From contig OX578278.1 in the NCBI GenBank assembly GCA_951217055.1, positions 38,785,115-38,849,114 of the forward strand: a DNA stretch of 64,000 nucleotides. The letters run 5' to 3'. Origin of the DNA: Gerris lacustris. Lineage: Eukaryota > Arthropoda > Insecta > Hemiptera > Gerridae. Position numbers and translations under genes: made by a program. The notes under the pieces were generated by a model. The model was not told the origin of the DNA and ran no database searches. It was given only the letters and a program-made list of their open reading frames with translations. Positions 12,001 through 21,917 of the stretch are shown one piece after another. Numbering within the stretch: position 1 is the first letter of the stretch; every line of letters begins with the position of its first letter.

Positions 12001-15000
12001 ATTTTATAAAATTGTTAATAACTTTGGTTCTACTTGATATTTTTCGATGAAACCTAGCCTACAAATTGCGCAACATGTTTGCGCTCATCTCTGAAAAAAA
12101 AATTAATCGATATCGCTTAGCCAGTTTTGCGCCTATAAAGTTTGACTGAGGCGACAGACATACATACATCCACACATACACGAAAAAAGTTAAGGGTGGA
12201 TTTGGTTTTCAGAATGTATAAAATGAAAAAGTATCCAAACATTTTTCAATTCCGACCAATGTACAGACAAAACTTTAATTTTATATATATATAGATTATT
12301 ATATATCTTTATTCCTCCACTATGCATTAAGACAACTAAGAAATAAATCCAATTAAAATTATAAACTTAGTGACACCTTGCATATCGTATTGCCAGGACT
12401 ACGGATGAAAGATGGACAAAGACATTGGTAGATTTGCACACTAGAGTTGAATAGGAGCAGAGAGTTGAAATGGGATGACCAAAGGGGAAAGCATTTGGAG
12501 AAGTCTTGTGGCTAAGGGTTGCGAATGATAAGAGAAAGTGGAAATAGGTACAGAAAGTTGATGTAGGGGTTAAATTTTGCAATTAAAATTAATTTTAAAA
12601 AACACCATTATAATTAACACATAAAATTAAATAAAATATTTAAGTACCAATGAGGGTGATTACCAAGTATTTGTTTCAATTTAAATTTGTTTTCAATACC
12701 ACTTGAAATTTTTTCAATTCCCACGACCACTTGAACACACTATATTTATACATCTGGCAATCAGTGCTAGAGTGAATGAGCTCTAACATCAAGATATTAG
12801 AGCTACTTATTATTAATTTCTTAAATCACCTTTAAATCAATGTGCTAATTCTGTTTAATACCTGCTAAACTGGGTTTTTGTTGTTGATTACAGGTATTAG
12901 TGTGCATACAGAAGACTTGCTCCGTGACTCTTCACAGATAGCTCTAGTGAAGAGAGCAGGACTGGTGCTTTTCTGTTGGGGAGATGATAACAACGATATG
13001 GAAACCAATAAGCATCTTAAGCAGCTTGGAATACATGCCGTCATATACGACAAGATAGATCAGTACAACTCCAAGGAGGTAATAATCCGTTTTTGTCTTC
13101 TGTAGTAGTTAATAAGATGATGTAATTGTTAAAGACCTAATTTTTTTGTTGTTTTTTTTGTTTTTAAGCAAAGGGAAGAGAGATACAATGGGCAAATGAG
13201 TTTCAAGCAACAGTCATGTTGTCCATCTAACTATCTAAATTAACCCATTTATTTGTCTCTTGTAAAGATGAATTTTGTTATTGCATCAAACCTTTTTTTT
13301 CCTTCCATTATCAGGTTAAGGCCCATCACACGAGAGGTTGCTTCTGCCAGCTTGGTCAACGATTTCAAAAATTCTGATTTTTATAATTACCTTGTATTGA
13401 ATCCTTGTATATTGCCTGCATCTACCTCCTTTTAACAAGCCTATATTGCCAGAAACTGTCTTAACACTAAGAACCCAATGACCTTTATCCCTTCCCACAC
13501 CATGTGTGGAATTATTGTTAGACTAATTTTTTTAATCGACTTTTTGTGGTATGTGCTGCATTACACTTGCAGTTAGTTGTGGTAAAGTATTATTGTAACT
13601 CCTTTGTTAATGAATAAAGAGACAAAGAATATACAAATAATCAGTGATCTGATCATTTGGTTGAATTTATAAATCACCAGTTAGAGCAAATACAAGAGCA
13701 AATTGATGTATTTACTTGCAAATTTGGTGGGTTAATAACGGCATAAACCTCTCGGGATTGAAAGGAATCTTGAGGATGAACGGTGAATATACGAATTGAG
13801 TACAAAGTTATAATAAAATTTGGGATAAAACTTATTCTTTGAAGTATAACTAATCATAAATGATGGGTGCTTAAGTGGAGTTGATATTAATAGAAAGATA
13901 GAAACTAATGGCTCTTAACATTTGTTTTATTGTGACTCATCAATGATTTATTTGCTTTACTTCTTACACTGATTTTGAGGGTTGGAAGCCAGAAAGCAGG
14001 TTTTTAATAGCCTATCATTTTGGTGATGTTATATCAAATTATAGGTTGAGGGGGTCCTATGTCCCAAGACCATATCTCCTTCCTAAATAACGAGAAAAAT
14101 TATTTACTCTAAGCTAAAGTCAATTATATCACAAAACTTATTCTTTAATGTCCTGCAGATAAGTGGCTTAGCACTGCAATATACCTAATACATCATCATA
14201 TCTTTATCATCATATACCTTATGCATCACAGCTGTTGCTCAGGGATTCTGAGCATAATCAATCATCAGTGATCATTTGAGTACACTTTACCCAGAAGAAA
14301 TATAATAAGTGGTTTAGGTTTTTTGATGTTGAAACATTATTAAAATTAGTTGTGTCTACCTTAATTTTGTAAAACTTTCTCAATGGTAAATAAAACTTAA
14401 AAAAAAACAAAAAAAAAAAAAATAGTTAAATATAAAAAAAACTCAATAGCTATTATTTAATTTTGAGCAGTCGTCAACATTTCATTTTCAGAGCAGTCGT
14501 ATTTTTGGTTTTTTAACAATAAACTATTTAATTTTGCTCTTTGAGTTTTATTTACTATTGAAACATGGGCCTCCAGGAGAAAGCAAAAGCAGTTCTTCAA
14601 AATTCTGATGAACAGGAGGACTTATAAGGCTTTATCCCTACAATTTGTCAAGGATGAGACTGGAAAATTGCTACCTGAAGTGGAGGCGATAGTGAAGAAA
14701 CTGTGAACAGTACTTTAAGGAACTGCTAGAATATAATGATAGTGAAGGCGGTGAAAAGGGAAAGGAACTTCAGGTTGAAGAAGATACTTTAGAAGAGGAA
14801 ATTATAATGCTAGCAGTAGTAGGAAAGTTGAAAGCTGGAATTATCACCCACAGTATAATTAGAACTTATCAAAACATTGGGAACTGCTGCTAATTGTGAA
14901 TGCTTTAATTTTAGGAGAATGTTTCTTCTTAGTTTACCTGATAAGGTGTATTGGAAAACTGGCTTTAGAGCTTCTAAGCTTTTAGAGAGTCAATGCATCT

Positions 15001-16412
15001 TTTGACGAGGACAACATAAGTTTTAATATTTGCCACGAGAAAAATCTGTGAAAATATTTGGGTAGAGAACTTAAAATAATTTAGTGCTATAATCTCTCAA
15101 ATAGAACTAATAGATCTTGGGATTAACGGATTGCTGCTGCAGGATGTCTATACCATACCTTTAGTAGATAAAGGGAAATTGATAAGAATACAAAGTTGAT
15201 CCTCTACTAAACAAGACTGTAGGAATGAGACATTTTTAGAAGAAGGAGCAGAGAACTGGATGATATTGTGCAAGGAGAATCCATGGATTCAAAATACTCC
15301 ACTCAAACCACTTCAAAAGATAGTCAAAGAAACCCAACTGAGGTAGTTTGGCTATCTTATTAGAATGGTCTCATAGCTTATTCCTTTATTTTAAAAAGTG
15401 AGTGGGAAGCAAACTCACTGGCAGACTGTCAAGGGTAACTCCGAGGATGAAGTGGGATGAAAATGTAAAGGAGGCTCCGTAGAGTAGGGGAATCCATTGG
15501 AGTAAAGCTAGAGATGAAGCACAGGGTAGGGCTGGTTGGTGTTGCTTTTGCTACAAGAGGAACTGCTAAGTTAAATGTAAGTAAGTAAAAAAAATGGCGA
15601 ATTGACCCTAATGTGTTGCCTGGTGTGTGAACTACATTCATGAAATTAATGGCACTTACCCAAATATTCAAATAATTAATATTATTATCAAAGAAGAAGA
15701 TTAAAAGACCCATTATAATGCGCCTAGCTGCTGGGTATCGAACCCTGGATTTCTAGTAGAGTCTATCTTTTCTCTTTAATAGTAATAATTATTTAAATTT
15801 ATTTAGTTTTGCTTATTTATCCTTAATTGTTACAGGTAAAGGAGAGTATATTCAGACTAGAAACTCGGGGTACAGAAAGACATCTGATCAAGGAAGCAGC
15901 CGAGAGAGCTCAGACGGACGAGTACCTTCACTCCCCTCTCAGTCCTACCACTACCACTTGTAAACCCTTCAACCCTCCCTCATCACTTACATTACTTCAG
16001 AACAATAAGCATTTACTAGTAAGTATATCTAGACATATCTATCTAGTAGCAGTAGTAGTGGATATACGGGAAGGACGAACCACTTGTTTGAACCTAGCTA
16101 TCAGGCCAAATTGGGCCCATTTTACTAACCCCGTGGTGGAGAGTTCCAGAACCTTCCCACATCATACCTTTACATTGTACCGCCGAAGCGGGTATGGTGT
16201 GGTCATTACTGAGCTATTTAAATCAGAGCATTACGGCGAGGGATCGAACCCACTTCCGTTATTTGCCTTGATTCATTGATAGCTGGGGGAGTGCCAAGAG
16301 CACCTCGGCCACGCTGGCTCCCATTATATATATCTATAATTTCATTGTTATAATAAATTGTCATATAAAAATAGGAGAAATTATTAATTTCAATGGAAGC
16401 AATCCTGCTTAC

Positions 16413-16445
<33 letters not shown>

Positions 16446-18302
16446 CCTATGTCTGTTAGTGTCAGTAACATTTAGTAATTAAATTTGGTATATACGTGGT
16501 CTGTCCCAAAAATACGTATAAAATAATTATAGAGACTTATGTAGGAAGTGAGGAGACTAGACGGAGATCTCCTCTCCCCCCCCAACAACCAAAGCAAGCC
16601 CGAGCTAGGTGGAGGGCATCGCAGGTGTCATCACTCGTCCTCTACAAACTGTTGATCCAACCCCTTTCTAAGTGTCACGTCGGCGGGGAAAACAAAAAAC
16701 ACAATGAAAAACACACGGTGTTGGTTGTGCGCAAGTTTTTGGTGCGTAGCTCCATTATTGTCACTGACCACCCCCCATATTCACCCGATTTGGCACCAAG
16801 TGACTTTTTTTTTTGTTTCCAAAGTGCAAAATTTTGCTTTGGGCACCATTTTGGGGGGCTTGGATGGGATAAAAGCAGCGACGACGAGGTAGCTCAAGAG
16901 CCTTAAAGTAAAGGACTTTGAAAGTGTTTCCAATAATGGAAAATACGTTGGGCTAAGTGCGTTTTATCAGGGGGGGGGGGGGGGAGTACTTTGAGAGAGA
17001 CAAAATTGTTTTAAATCATAAAATGTAAAATAAAAAAATTATGAATTTTTTATACGTATTTTTGGGACAGAGTAGTATGTTCCTTATATCAATGCTAAGG
17101 CTAACTTCGTTGGGTATCTCAAATGTGAGCTTCAAATTTAAAATTAGAATTTTAGGATGGAAATGGCTCAATCTTTATCTATATATATTATTTACTATAT
17201 CTTACATTCTAGTCATATAAATTGTCTAAAGTTCAATTGAAACAGGGATGTAAAATTTCAACTTGATACAAGCCAATGTTTTTGTTTATTCAAGCTATAC
17301 ATTTATAAAATATAAGAAAGGAGCTGGAAGGTGTATAAGGTTGTTTTAGAATACAGGAAAGTTAGCCAGGCTACCCTACCCTCTATTCCACAAACTACTT
17401 TTTGGCACTCATTATCATCAACTATGACACATCATTATGAACTATTGTCTAAATATTCAATATGCTCACTTAAATATAAAAGACATAATATGACGCCTAG
17501 TTTTGGAAAAATCAAGTGAAATCAAGTCAAAGGAGCTTTAACTGTTCAAATCTACTAGGATAAGAGTCCCACATTTAAGCACCAGGTCACACTTAAAAAT
17601 ATTAAGGAATATTAGGGTATACTAGATTAATAGATAGTTAATTAATTAATTAATATATTAAAAAACGCCAAATATGAAGTTATAAGATCTCACTGACACA
17701 CCCACGTCATCTCTATATAACATTTATTAACTGCTGTTTTTGTCTGCAATGTTACATTGTTCATATGCAACATCTTACATTGCTAAAAAGTTAAACTGAT
17801 GATTTGGGAAATGCTTATGAGGAATAATTTATCTCCTTTATCCTAATGCTGTATTATTTGCATTCATGCTGGGAGGAACATTTATTTAGGAACCTCAAAG
17901 AATTGTCATAAAATATTTGATCTTAATCTATACAGCTTATAGCGGGCCTTTAGGGTGTAAACAAACCTTGCCAACTTCCGTCAACTATTATCTCTTTTAT
18001 ATAAATATTCAATATTTATACAGTAGGTTCAATCCAATGTTAGAACCACTAACCTATGATTCCTAGATCTACTCTGTGTCTAAATATCTAATATGTTGGT
18101 ATATATGTATTAACAGGGAGAATCTTACAGCAGTGGAAGTCTGACTGCGGGAAACGGTAGCGTAACTAGTCTAACAACATCAGAAGACAGCACATCCTCG
18201 TTAAGGATAGAATGGCCTCAAACCAGGTCGTTAGCCACATCAGTCGATAGTGACCCTCCAGTCCAACCCATACTACCTCCTCAATCCACCGCACCTGCTT
18301 AG
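3278..18302 (+). CDS. GPCPD1: Glycerophosphocholine phosphodiesterase GPCPD1-like, C-terminal part (six exons, 5' incomplete)
   Basis: Joined exons 3278-3433, 6744-6874, 10794-10930, 12894-13078, 15836-16018 and 18117-18302 (978 nt) give 325 residues and a TAG stop. All five introns are GT-AG and the phases agree (0, 2, 1, 0, 0). From family knowledge, GPCPD1 cleaves glycerophosphocholine to glycerol-3-phosphate and choline in the cytoplasm, using a CBM20 starch-binding domain followed by a GDPD TIM barrel. Visible here are the second half of the barrel: 'GFDIEIKW' (residues about 40-47, with the conserved metal-site glutamate), 'IVFSCFHPDIC', 'KQNKYPVMFLTQG', 'SVHTEDLLRD' and 'GLVLFCWGDDNND', then a Ser/Thr/Pro-rich tail. 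These closely match the order and wording of vertebrate GPCPD1. The CBM20 domain and the HRG catalytic segment are not in the window. The last about 120 residues are low-complexity and lineage-specific, so the C-terminus is less certain than the barrel. Confidence 0.93.
4054..6372 (-). mobile_element. 2.3 kb TIR transposon with GGCAGT subterminal arrays
   Basis: The left end AAGTGTACACTGCCGTTCAA is the inverse of the right end, whose complement reads AAGTGTACTGCCCTGCAAAG. Both continue into AAAAGGCAGTC. Copies of AAAAGGCAGT or its complement recur near both ends: 4078-4087, 4318-4344, 5997-6005, 6056-6066, 6120-6129, 6142-6151, 6170-6179 and 6341-6350. Between them lies one decayed minus-strand gene (4632-5816). 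No target duplication was settled (flanks ...GTCTT and GGCATT...). It sits in an intron of the GPCPD1-like gene. The superfamily is not assigned. Confidence 0.65.
4560..5816 (-). pseudogene. Decayed transposon gene with VCK / RGxH / SHY motifs
   Basis: Read on the minus strand. 5625-5816 (MSEILLFVMLSRGKLLD...) ends before a donor-like AAT|GTAAGC and may be a first exon. 5470-5042 is open and contains a basic 'ARKRKLESGK' segment and 'EIHCKKTC'. A TGA at 5039-5041 interrupts it. The same frame continues with 'IIHEKFWNLSSKEQRSSVL' to about 4940, then a frameshift leads into 4931-4632 with 'VCKTFFAATLGYHPKK', 'DKRGNHSPHN' and 'ISHYRREHAPCN'. From memory, proteins with this order of motifs (VCK.FF..TLG, RG.H, SHY) are encoded by many insect repeats and usually left as 'uncharacterized'. 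Its place inside matching TIRs suggests it is the element's own gene. At least one stop and one frameshift make it inactive. Confidence 0.6.
6744..6874 (+). CDS. GPCPD1: GPCPD1-like exon b
   Basis: The acceptor is TTTTAG|GATGG and the donor CAAT|GTTAGT. The 131 nt begin in phase 0 and leave two bases (AT), which the next exon completes to Met. The translation DGTYELYHPFDLNLYLDTVL through CFHPDICSM fits the family's 'DG...FDMNLFLD' segment. The intron before it holds the 2.3 kb GGCAGT-array transposon. Confidence 0.93.
7530..7700 (+). repeat. tRNA-like SINE fragment (family 2)
   Basis: Contains a box-B-like GGGTTCAAGTCCC and the downstream block 'TTCACCCAGCATC...AAATGAGCAGCT', which recurs in reverse orientation at about 60,000-60,170. 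Boundaries unclear. Confidence 0.45.
8419..9139. mobile_element. Nested TIR element containing an (AT)n tract
   Basis: Starts AGGTGACCAGACGTCC and ends with the complement of AGGTGACCAGATTTCTC. An AAATAT string lies just outside both ends. The interior is AT-rich with an (AT)n microsatellite at about 8961-9056 and a G run, and has no gene. It was inserted just upstream of the MADF start codon. Confidence 0.6.
8961..9056. repeat. (AT)n microsatellite
   Basis: About 95 bases of almost pure AT dinucleotide, followed by a run of G at 9058-9070. Confidence 0.95.
9144..9460 (+). pseudogene. MADF-domain transposon accessory protein, frameshifted
   Basis: ATG at 9144 opens 78 codons (MSVKKEWLKLEVEELFNMYY...) with the MADF pattern: an acidic first helix ending 'MYYSKPELWN', then 'KKSLSEMA', then 'TTVEEIQRKIHNLRNQLNSE'. 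The frame then runs into 'KKRPGH' and stops at 9378-9380. The expected rest of the domain is present in other frames: 'GTDEL' one frame away and 'YVSKWPYYNLLLF' in a third. So the gene has lost frame at least twice near 9360-9395. MADF proteins bind DNA and often form the Myb-like subunit of PIF/Harbinger transposons. Not a host gene. Confidence 0.65.
9653..10465. mobile_element. Foldback element (FB-A copy 1)
   Basis: Almost the whole element is one inverted repeat. The ends TAGTCCAGGAGATAG and CTATCTCCTGGACTA are followed by arms that pair to the centre near 10,170 (for example 'GGTGGAGAGCGGCCATG' with 'CATGGCCGCTCTCCACC'). A separate 221-bp MITE sits in the left arm. Related copies are at 28669-29079 and 38786-39080. 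No transposase. Confidence 0.8.
9861..10081. mobile_element. MITE nested in the foldback element
   Basis: TIRs GGCACTTCTTTAGATTGTTA and the complement of GGTACTTCTTTAGATTGTTA, flanked by a perfect 8-bp duplication AGATTTTC (9853-9860 and 10082-10089). 'CTTTAGA(C/T)TGTTACTCCCC' is repeated inside. The matching position in the other foldback arm lacks it, which confirms the insertion. An 8-bp duplication fits hAT- or P-type transposases. Confidence 0.85.
10794..10930 (+). CDS. GPCPD1: GPCPD1-like exon c
   Basis: The acceptor is GTTTAG|GATACG and the donor CTTG|GTAACT. The exon starts with the third base of the split Met codon and encodes IRLKQNKYPVMFLTQG through AVSMDILG. The 'KQNKYP.(L/M)FLTQG' strand is diagnostic of GPCPD1 rather than of short bacterial GDPDs. 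Confidence 0.93.
11105..12295 (-). mobile_element. Non-autonomous Helitron (Hel-A copy 1)
   Basis: On the minus strand it begins TCTATATATATATAAAATTA (12295) and ends with a GC-rich hairpin (GCGCGGAGCGCGG) and CTAG (11108-11105), followed by T. These are the 5'-TC, 3'-hairpin and CTRR terminus of Helitrons inserted between A and T. A second copy in the opposite orientation lies at about 24,700-26,549. No Rep/helicase frame. Confidence 0.8.
12894..13078 (+). CDS. GPCPD1: GPCPD1-like exon d
   Basis: The acceptor is ATTACAG|GTATT and the donor AAGGAG|GTAATA. The translation runs from GISVHTEDLLRD through GLVLFCWGDDNND to DKIDQYNSKE. 'VHTEDLLR' and 'FCWGDD.ND' are the last conserved strands of the GPCPD1 barrel. 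The exon ends in phase 0. Confidence 0.93.
14381..14560. mobile_element. Possible small MITE
   Basis: CAATGGTAAATAAAACTT at 14381-14398 is inverted as AGTTTTATTTACTATTG at 14544-14560. The interior is A-rich with a repeated 'GAGCAGTCGT'. No convincing target duplication. Confidence 0.35.
14565..15600 (+). pseudogene. Decayed non-LTR retrotransposon (LINE) fragment
   Basis: Piecewise + strand translation shows reverse-transcriptase-style text in several frames: 'YKALSLQFVKDETGKLL', 'EQYFKELLE', 'RRMFLLSLPDKVYWK' (compare the usual 'LLSLPGKVYAK'), 'QLR.FGYLIRM' (compare 'LRW.GHV.RM') and 'TVKGNSEDEVG.KCKG'. Order and spacing fit the RT thumb and C-terminal region of a Jockey/RTE-type LINE. Many stops and frameshifts; no YADD-box region is readable. 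Confidence 0.55.
15836..16018 (+). CDS. GPCPD1: GPCPD1-like exon e (variable C-terminal tail)
   Basis: The acceptor is TTACAG|GTAAAG and the donor CTA|GTAAGT, giving 61 in-phase codons. The start (VKESIFRLETRGTERH) resembles the post-barrel linker and the rest is Ser/Thr/Pro-rich. The frame stays open past the donor into a SINE up to 16279, so intron retention would give a repeat-derived tail. Confidence 0.8.
16040..16322 (-). mobile_element. tRNA-derived SINE (family 1), near-intact
   Basis: On the minus strand it starts GGGAGCCAGCGTGGCCGAGG, with an A box in TGGCCGAGGTGCTCTTGGC and a B box GGTTCGATCCC about 60 nt further on, like a Leu/Ser-type tRNA head. A tRNA-unrelated body follows. It begins about 20 nt beyond the splice donor of the GPCPD1-like exon e. 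Diverged relatives are at 1625-1870 (-) and 49020-49290 (+). Confidence 0.75.
16413..16443. repeat. Poly(A) tract
   Basis: About 30 consecutive A on the + strand, probably the tail of an unrecognised + strand retroposon. Confidence 0.9.
16495..17075 (+). mobile_element. Dead mariner element with transposase remnant
   Basis: TA-flanked ends CGTGGTCTGTCCCAAAAATA and the complement of CTACTCTGTCCCAAAAATAC form TIRs of about 28 bp continuing CGTATAAAA. Between about 16,720 and 17,020, C-terminal mariner transposase text is readable in alternating frames: 'VRKFLVRSSI', 'PPYSPDLAPSDFFF' (holding the third catalytic Asp of the DD34D triad), 'GHHFGGL', 'IKAATTR' and 'LKSLKVKDFESV'. The N-terminal two-thirds is deleted and several frameshifts are present. 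Confidence 0.85.
18117..18302 (+). CDS. GPCPD1: GPCPD1-like exon f (terminal exon 1)
   Basis: The acceptor is TTAACAG|GGAGAA. The 61 codons plus TAG start GESYSSGSLTAGNG and end PPQSTAPA. It is Ser/Thr-rich with no recognised domain. Its codon content and base composition contrast with the AT-rich DNA around it, which supports it as real coding sequence. The 3' UTR follows, with an AATAAA at 18423-18428. Confidence 0.78.
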   Translation, partial: GESYSSGSLTAGNGSVTSLTTSEDSTSSLRIEWPQTRSLATSVDSDPPVQPILPPQSTAPA

Positions 18303-18888
18303 AATCAATCAAAAGTCAATCTGCCTAATAGCCCCCTCCACCAACATGCATCCGACCGCAGTGCCTACGTTTCTTTTATAGAAGCAAAACATTATTTATT
18401 TTCTTTTAAATATCATTAAAGAAATAAAATTTTAAAATACTTCTTACACTTACATTAATAGTTTTTAGAATTTGAATTTTAAAAAAATGGACAAATATTT
18501 ATAAATAAAAAAAGAAAAGTATAATTAATACATATTATTAAATTATTATTAGGTTATTTTTATTTATTATTACTATATATATATATAATTTTTTTTAGCC
18601 TGAATCCTTTGTAGTTGCTATGTATAAATAATAAATTAAAAGTAATACAGTTCTATCAATTATTATTATTATTTTTAGTAATTTAAGGATATTAAAAGTT
18701 TAAGTGATAGTTATTTAAGGGTTGTAATTAATTTACATTGAGGAGATTTATTTCAAATTGAAATTATTAGATGTATGGGTTTGTACAGTAATTAAAAAAA
18801 ACTTTTTATTTATTTATTTTTTTTTACTTCACTTAAAAAATAAATAATGTCAATCATTTTAAAATTTATTTATTTATATATATTTTAG
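18303..18888 (+). other. Probable 3' UTR of the GPCPD1-like gene
   Basis: AT-rich, non-coding DNA after the TAG stop, with several AATAAA-type signals (first at 18423-18428). The cleavage site cannot be placed from sequence. If the alternative terminal exon is used, this stretch is intron. Confidence 0.45.
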
Positions 18889-18960
18889 AATGGAATATAT
18901 TCCGATAACGATGATATGAACACAGATTCATTTGAGGATTGTCAAATTACCTTTAAATAA
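18889..18960 (+). CDS. GPCPD1: Possible alternative terminal exon of the GPCPD1-like gene
   Basis: A T-rich tract ending TATTTTAG (18888) precedes 23 codons plus TAA, starting NGIYSDNDDMNT and ending CQITFK. The frame is phase 0, so it can be spliced directly from exon e (16018) in place of exon f. It is an acidic, ordered-looking reading frame in otherwise AT-rich low-complexity DNA. An mRNA that skips exon f would have this different 23-residue C-terminus. Inference only; chance is possible for so short a frame. Confidence 0.45.
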   Translation, partial: NGIYSDNDDMNTDSFEDCQITFK

Positions 18961-20173
18961 TACAGGCTTATTTTTTAGTTGTTCCAACAAAATTTTCTTC
19001 AAAACATCCAATTTGGAATAATAGACAAATGCTTAAACTGGAACTTTTAAATATGTTTAGTTATTTTATTTTTAATTAATTGTATAATGTAAAAAATTAA
19101 TTTTGGAAACTAAATTTTCTCAATTCTTCGTTAAAAATTAATGATTATTTTTTTTTTAAAATTTTCACGCTTTTTATTAGAACTCCGTGAGATAATTAAA
19201 AATGAATAGTTGATAATATATAATTATTATTAAGGATAAAGAGAAGTAAGATGTAAAACGCGTACCACCACTAAATTTGAACCACTAATTCCTGTGTATA
19301 AAAATTTTCTTAATCTGTTGTTTCCTTCTTGATATAATTCAACTGTAAACATTTAATTTTCCTTTTATTATTTGTATAAAATGAAGGTTTTCTATGTATA
19401 TTTTTTTAATGTTAGTGTTCCCAAACAGTGTTTTTCTTTTACCTGCAATTTTATTTATTTTTCAAGTGGAGAAAATTAAAAGTTTATTTTATTTTTATTA
19501 TTATTTTGTTTAACAAATAATAATAATAAAACCCCAGATAATTTTTTTTTTTTTCTTAGTACGCTCAGAAAAATAATTGATGAATTAAATAAAAATTAAA
19601 TGAGCAAGTGGGATGAATAAGTAATTAAATAAATAATGTATATTTATATAAAATATATATAAATAAATAAATGAAACTCAAAGTTAATTTTGTGTCACCC
19701 AAATTTTATTTTTTTTTGTTCATATTGTGAAATATTTTTATAAATAATGACGACATCGAGGCTTAAAATGAGGAAAAAAAACTATTTTGGATTCAGTTGA
19801 TTTTTAATTATAATAATAATTATTATTTTTTATTGTAATTAATGATAAAATAAACCCAGTGATTTTCATAAGAAAAGTTATTATTACTTAAGATATAAAT
19901 TAAAGAAACAAACTATTATTAATGTTACATATTTCTAAATAAAATTCAAGCTGTTTTTTTTTTTTTATATTTACTTACATTTTTTTAAAAAATTATTTCA
20001 AAACATTGTTTTACCCTTGACCTCCTAATTTATTTGTAGTTTTTTTATGATTGTCTATCTTGGATATTTTAATTTGTTTTAAAAATTACAAAAATTTAAA
20101 AAAAGTAGTATGTAATATTTATAAAGAGGATCATACTTAAAATTACACTTTTTTTGTTTTTAGCACCTTTTTT
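18961..20173. other. AT-rich DNA without a recognised gene
   Basis: Very AT-rich, with TTATTA and TTTTTA runs; possibly part of the 3' UTR if the alternative terminal exon is used. No repeat family or exon was recognised. Confidence 0.5.
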
Positions 20174-21554
20174 TTAAGGAGAGTACTTCCGAGACCCTTT
20201 CTGAAGAAATTAATGTTAATTTTTCTCGAAAATTATTCAGTGAATTTGAGTGTAAATTTTTACATCTGTTCTTGCTCTTTCTAAAGCTCTGTCCTAAAGC
20301 TTCAGAAATAAGCTTTTTTAAACATATAGATAAACATAAATTTTATAACATGTTGAAAAATACCCCTTTTAGTGCCATGTGGTTTGTGTAAACCAAAACA
20401 CTGTCTATACCAAAACCTTCTATTTCAATTTTCAAAATTCCCTCCCTCCAGTGTGTTACCATCACAACAGTAATGAAATAGAAAAACAATCATCCTAATG
20501 ATTTTTGTAGTTTAGGATAAAAGGAACCCCTTTTCAGGAAAGCCAAAAAACTGAAATGTAACTTTCAGTACAGGGAAGAAAGAGGTCCACCATGTGGGGC
20601 CAAAATACGCGAAATTTTAGTGTTTCTTCTAGTTTCTTCTTTATAACTCTTTACCTATATGTCGGAATATACTTTCCGAAATATAGAGCTTCAAAGATGC
20701 AATATTTTTTTTACTAACTGCAAAACCCAAGTTGCGGAGGTTAGTTAGTGGTGGTTATTTGTACTTCCATAGGTAGGATATACCAAAAAAATCATTGTGT
20801 GGGGGAGGGATAACAAACATAGACCCCCTTTCGTCCTCAGAAAAGATGTTTTTTTGATATTTTCAATAAAATATTGCATCTTTGAAGCTCTATATTTCGA
20901 AAAATATAGGTTTTAGAAAAAAATGTGAAATATAAAAATTGGTCCAAATTTAGTGCTCTACAAGAAAGAATGAACAAAAAACCCTGAAAATTTAGTTTAT
21001 TGTTGGTTAGTTGCGGTTAGCATTGGTTACTAGTGGTTAGTGGTGGTTATTTGTACTTCCATAGTATTGGTTATTGGTGCATAGGTAGAATATACCCAAC
21101 ATATCTAACAGGGAGGGATGGGATAATACAAATAGACCCCTTTCGTCCTCAGAAAAGATGTTATTTTTAATATTTTCAAAAAAATATTGCATCTTTGAAG
21201 CTCTATATTTAGGAAAGTATAGGGTTTAGGAAAAAATGTGGTATATAAAAGTTGTTGCAAATATTAGTGCTCTACAAGAAAGATACAACCACTTATTTTC
21301 CAGGACATGAAGGTAAAGAGTTATAAAGAAAAAACAAAAAGAAACACTAAAATTTCGCGTATTTTGGCCCCCCTCTGGGCTAGCACAGGGTCTAGGAGGT
21401 CGAAAACTTAAGGTTTTAACTAATGTCTAGGTACATACAATAAAAAAAAGAAAAAAGTTTTTATGACCTTTTGCAAGGTAAAATGTACTTGTCGACTGGA
21501 CTAAATAATATGCAATAAATTATTTTAAATTTTTTTTGGAAGTACTCCCCTTAA
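20174..21554. mobile_element. TTAA-flanked (piggyBac-like) non-autonomous element 1
   Basis: TTAA at 20174-20177 and 21551-21554 flank the ends GGAGAGTACTTCC and GGAAGTACTCCCC. A longer internal inverted pair (about 20610-20660 and 21315-21370, 'GCCAAAATACGCGAAATTTT') encloses two diverged direct copies of a block of about 320 bp ('TCGTCCTCAGAAAAGATG', 'ATTGCATCTTTGAAGCTC'). No transposase frame. Confidence 0.65.
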
Positions 21555-21589
21555 CACATTGAATACCAATTATGAGAATAATGGTTGTT

Positions 21590-21865
21590 AGGAACTAGCT
21601 TTTTCAAGAGTAGTAGTATTTGTGCTGGTGCATCACTAATCAATTAAAAGAATACTAGTGTAGGTGCCTCAGAGGTCAATTTGAGAATTTCTGATAGTGG
21701 TTAGGCATTTTAGTTAGCCAATTAGTAGAATTCTAGTAAGTATTTAGTGTAGATTCCTCAGCTCCCTCTTATGAGATTTTTGGTAGTATATAGGCACCTC
21801 CTCTAGTTGATTACAAGAATACTGGTAGTTAGTACAGGTACCTCACTATTGGTTATTTTCACTTA
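21590..21865 (+). repeat. Degenerate minisatellite, about six units
   Basis: Units of 36-47 bp built on 'AGAATACTAGTAGT...GTAGGTGCCTCA...CAATTA' follow each other with substitutions and indels. It lies between two TTAA elements. Confidence 0.55.
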
Positions 21866-21917
21866 TATATTGTACTATGATGTACTTGTTAACTAATTAG
21901 ATATTTTATTAATATAT

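Noticed and set aside
15827..16279. 150-aa frame taken as one gene
   Set aside because: Only 15836-16018 is exon; the rest is read-through into the intronic SINE.
20610..21370. LTR retrotransposon suggested by the 320-bp direct repeats
   Set aside because: No TG...CA ends, primer-binding site or pol text; the whole block lies between TTAA-flanked inverted ends.
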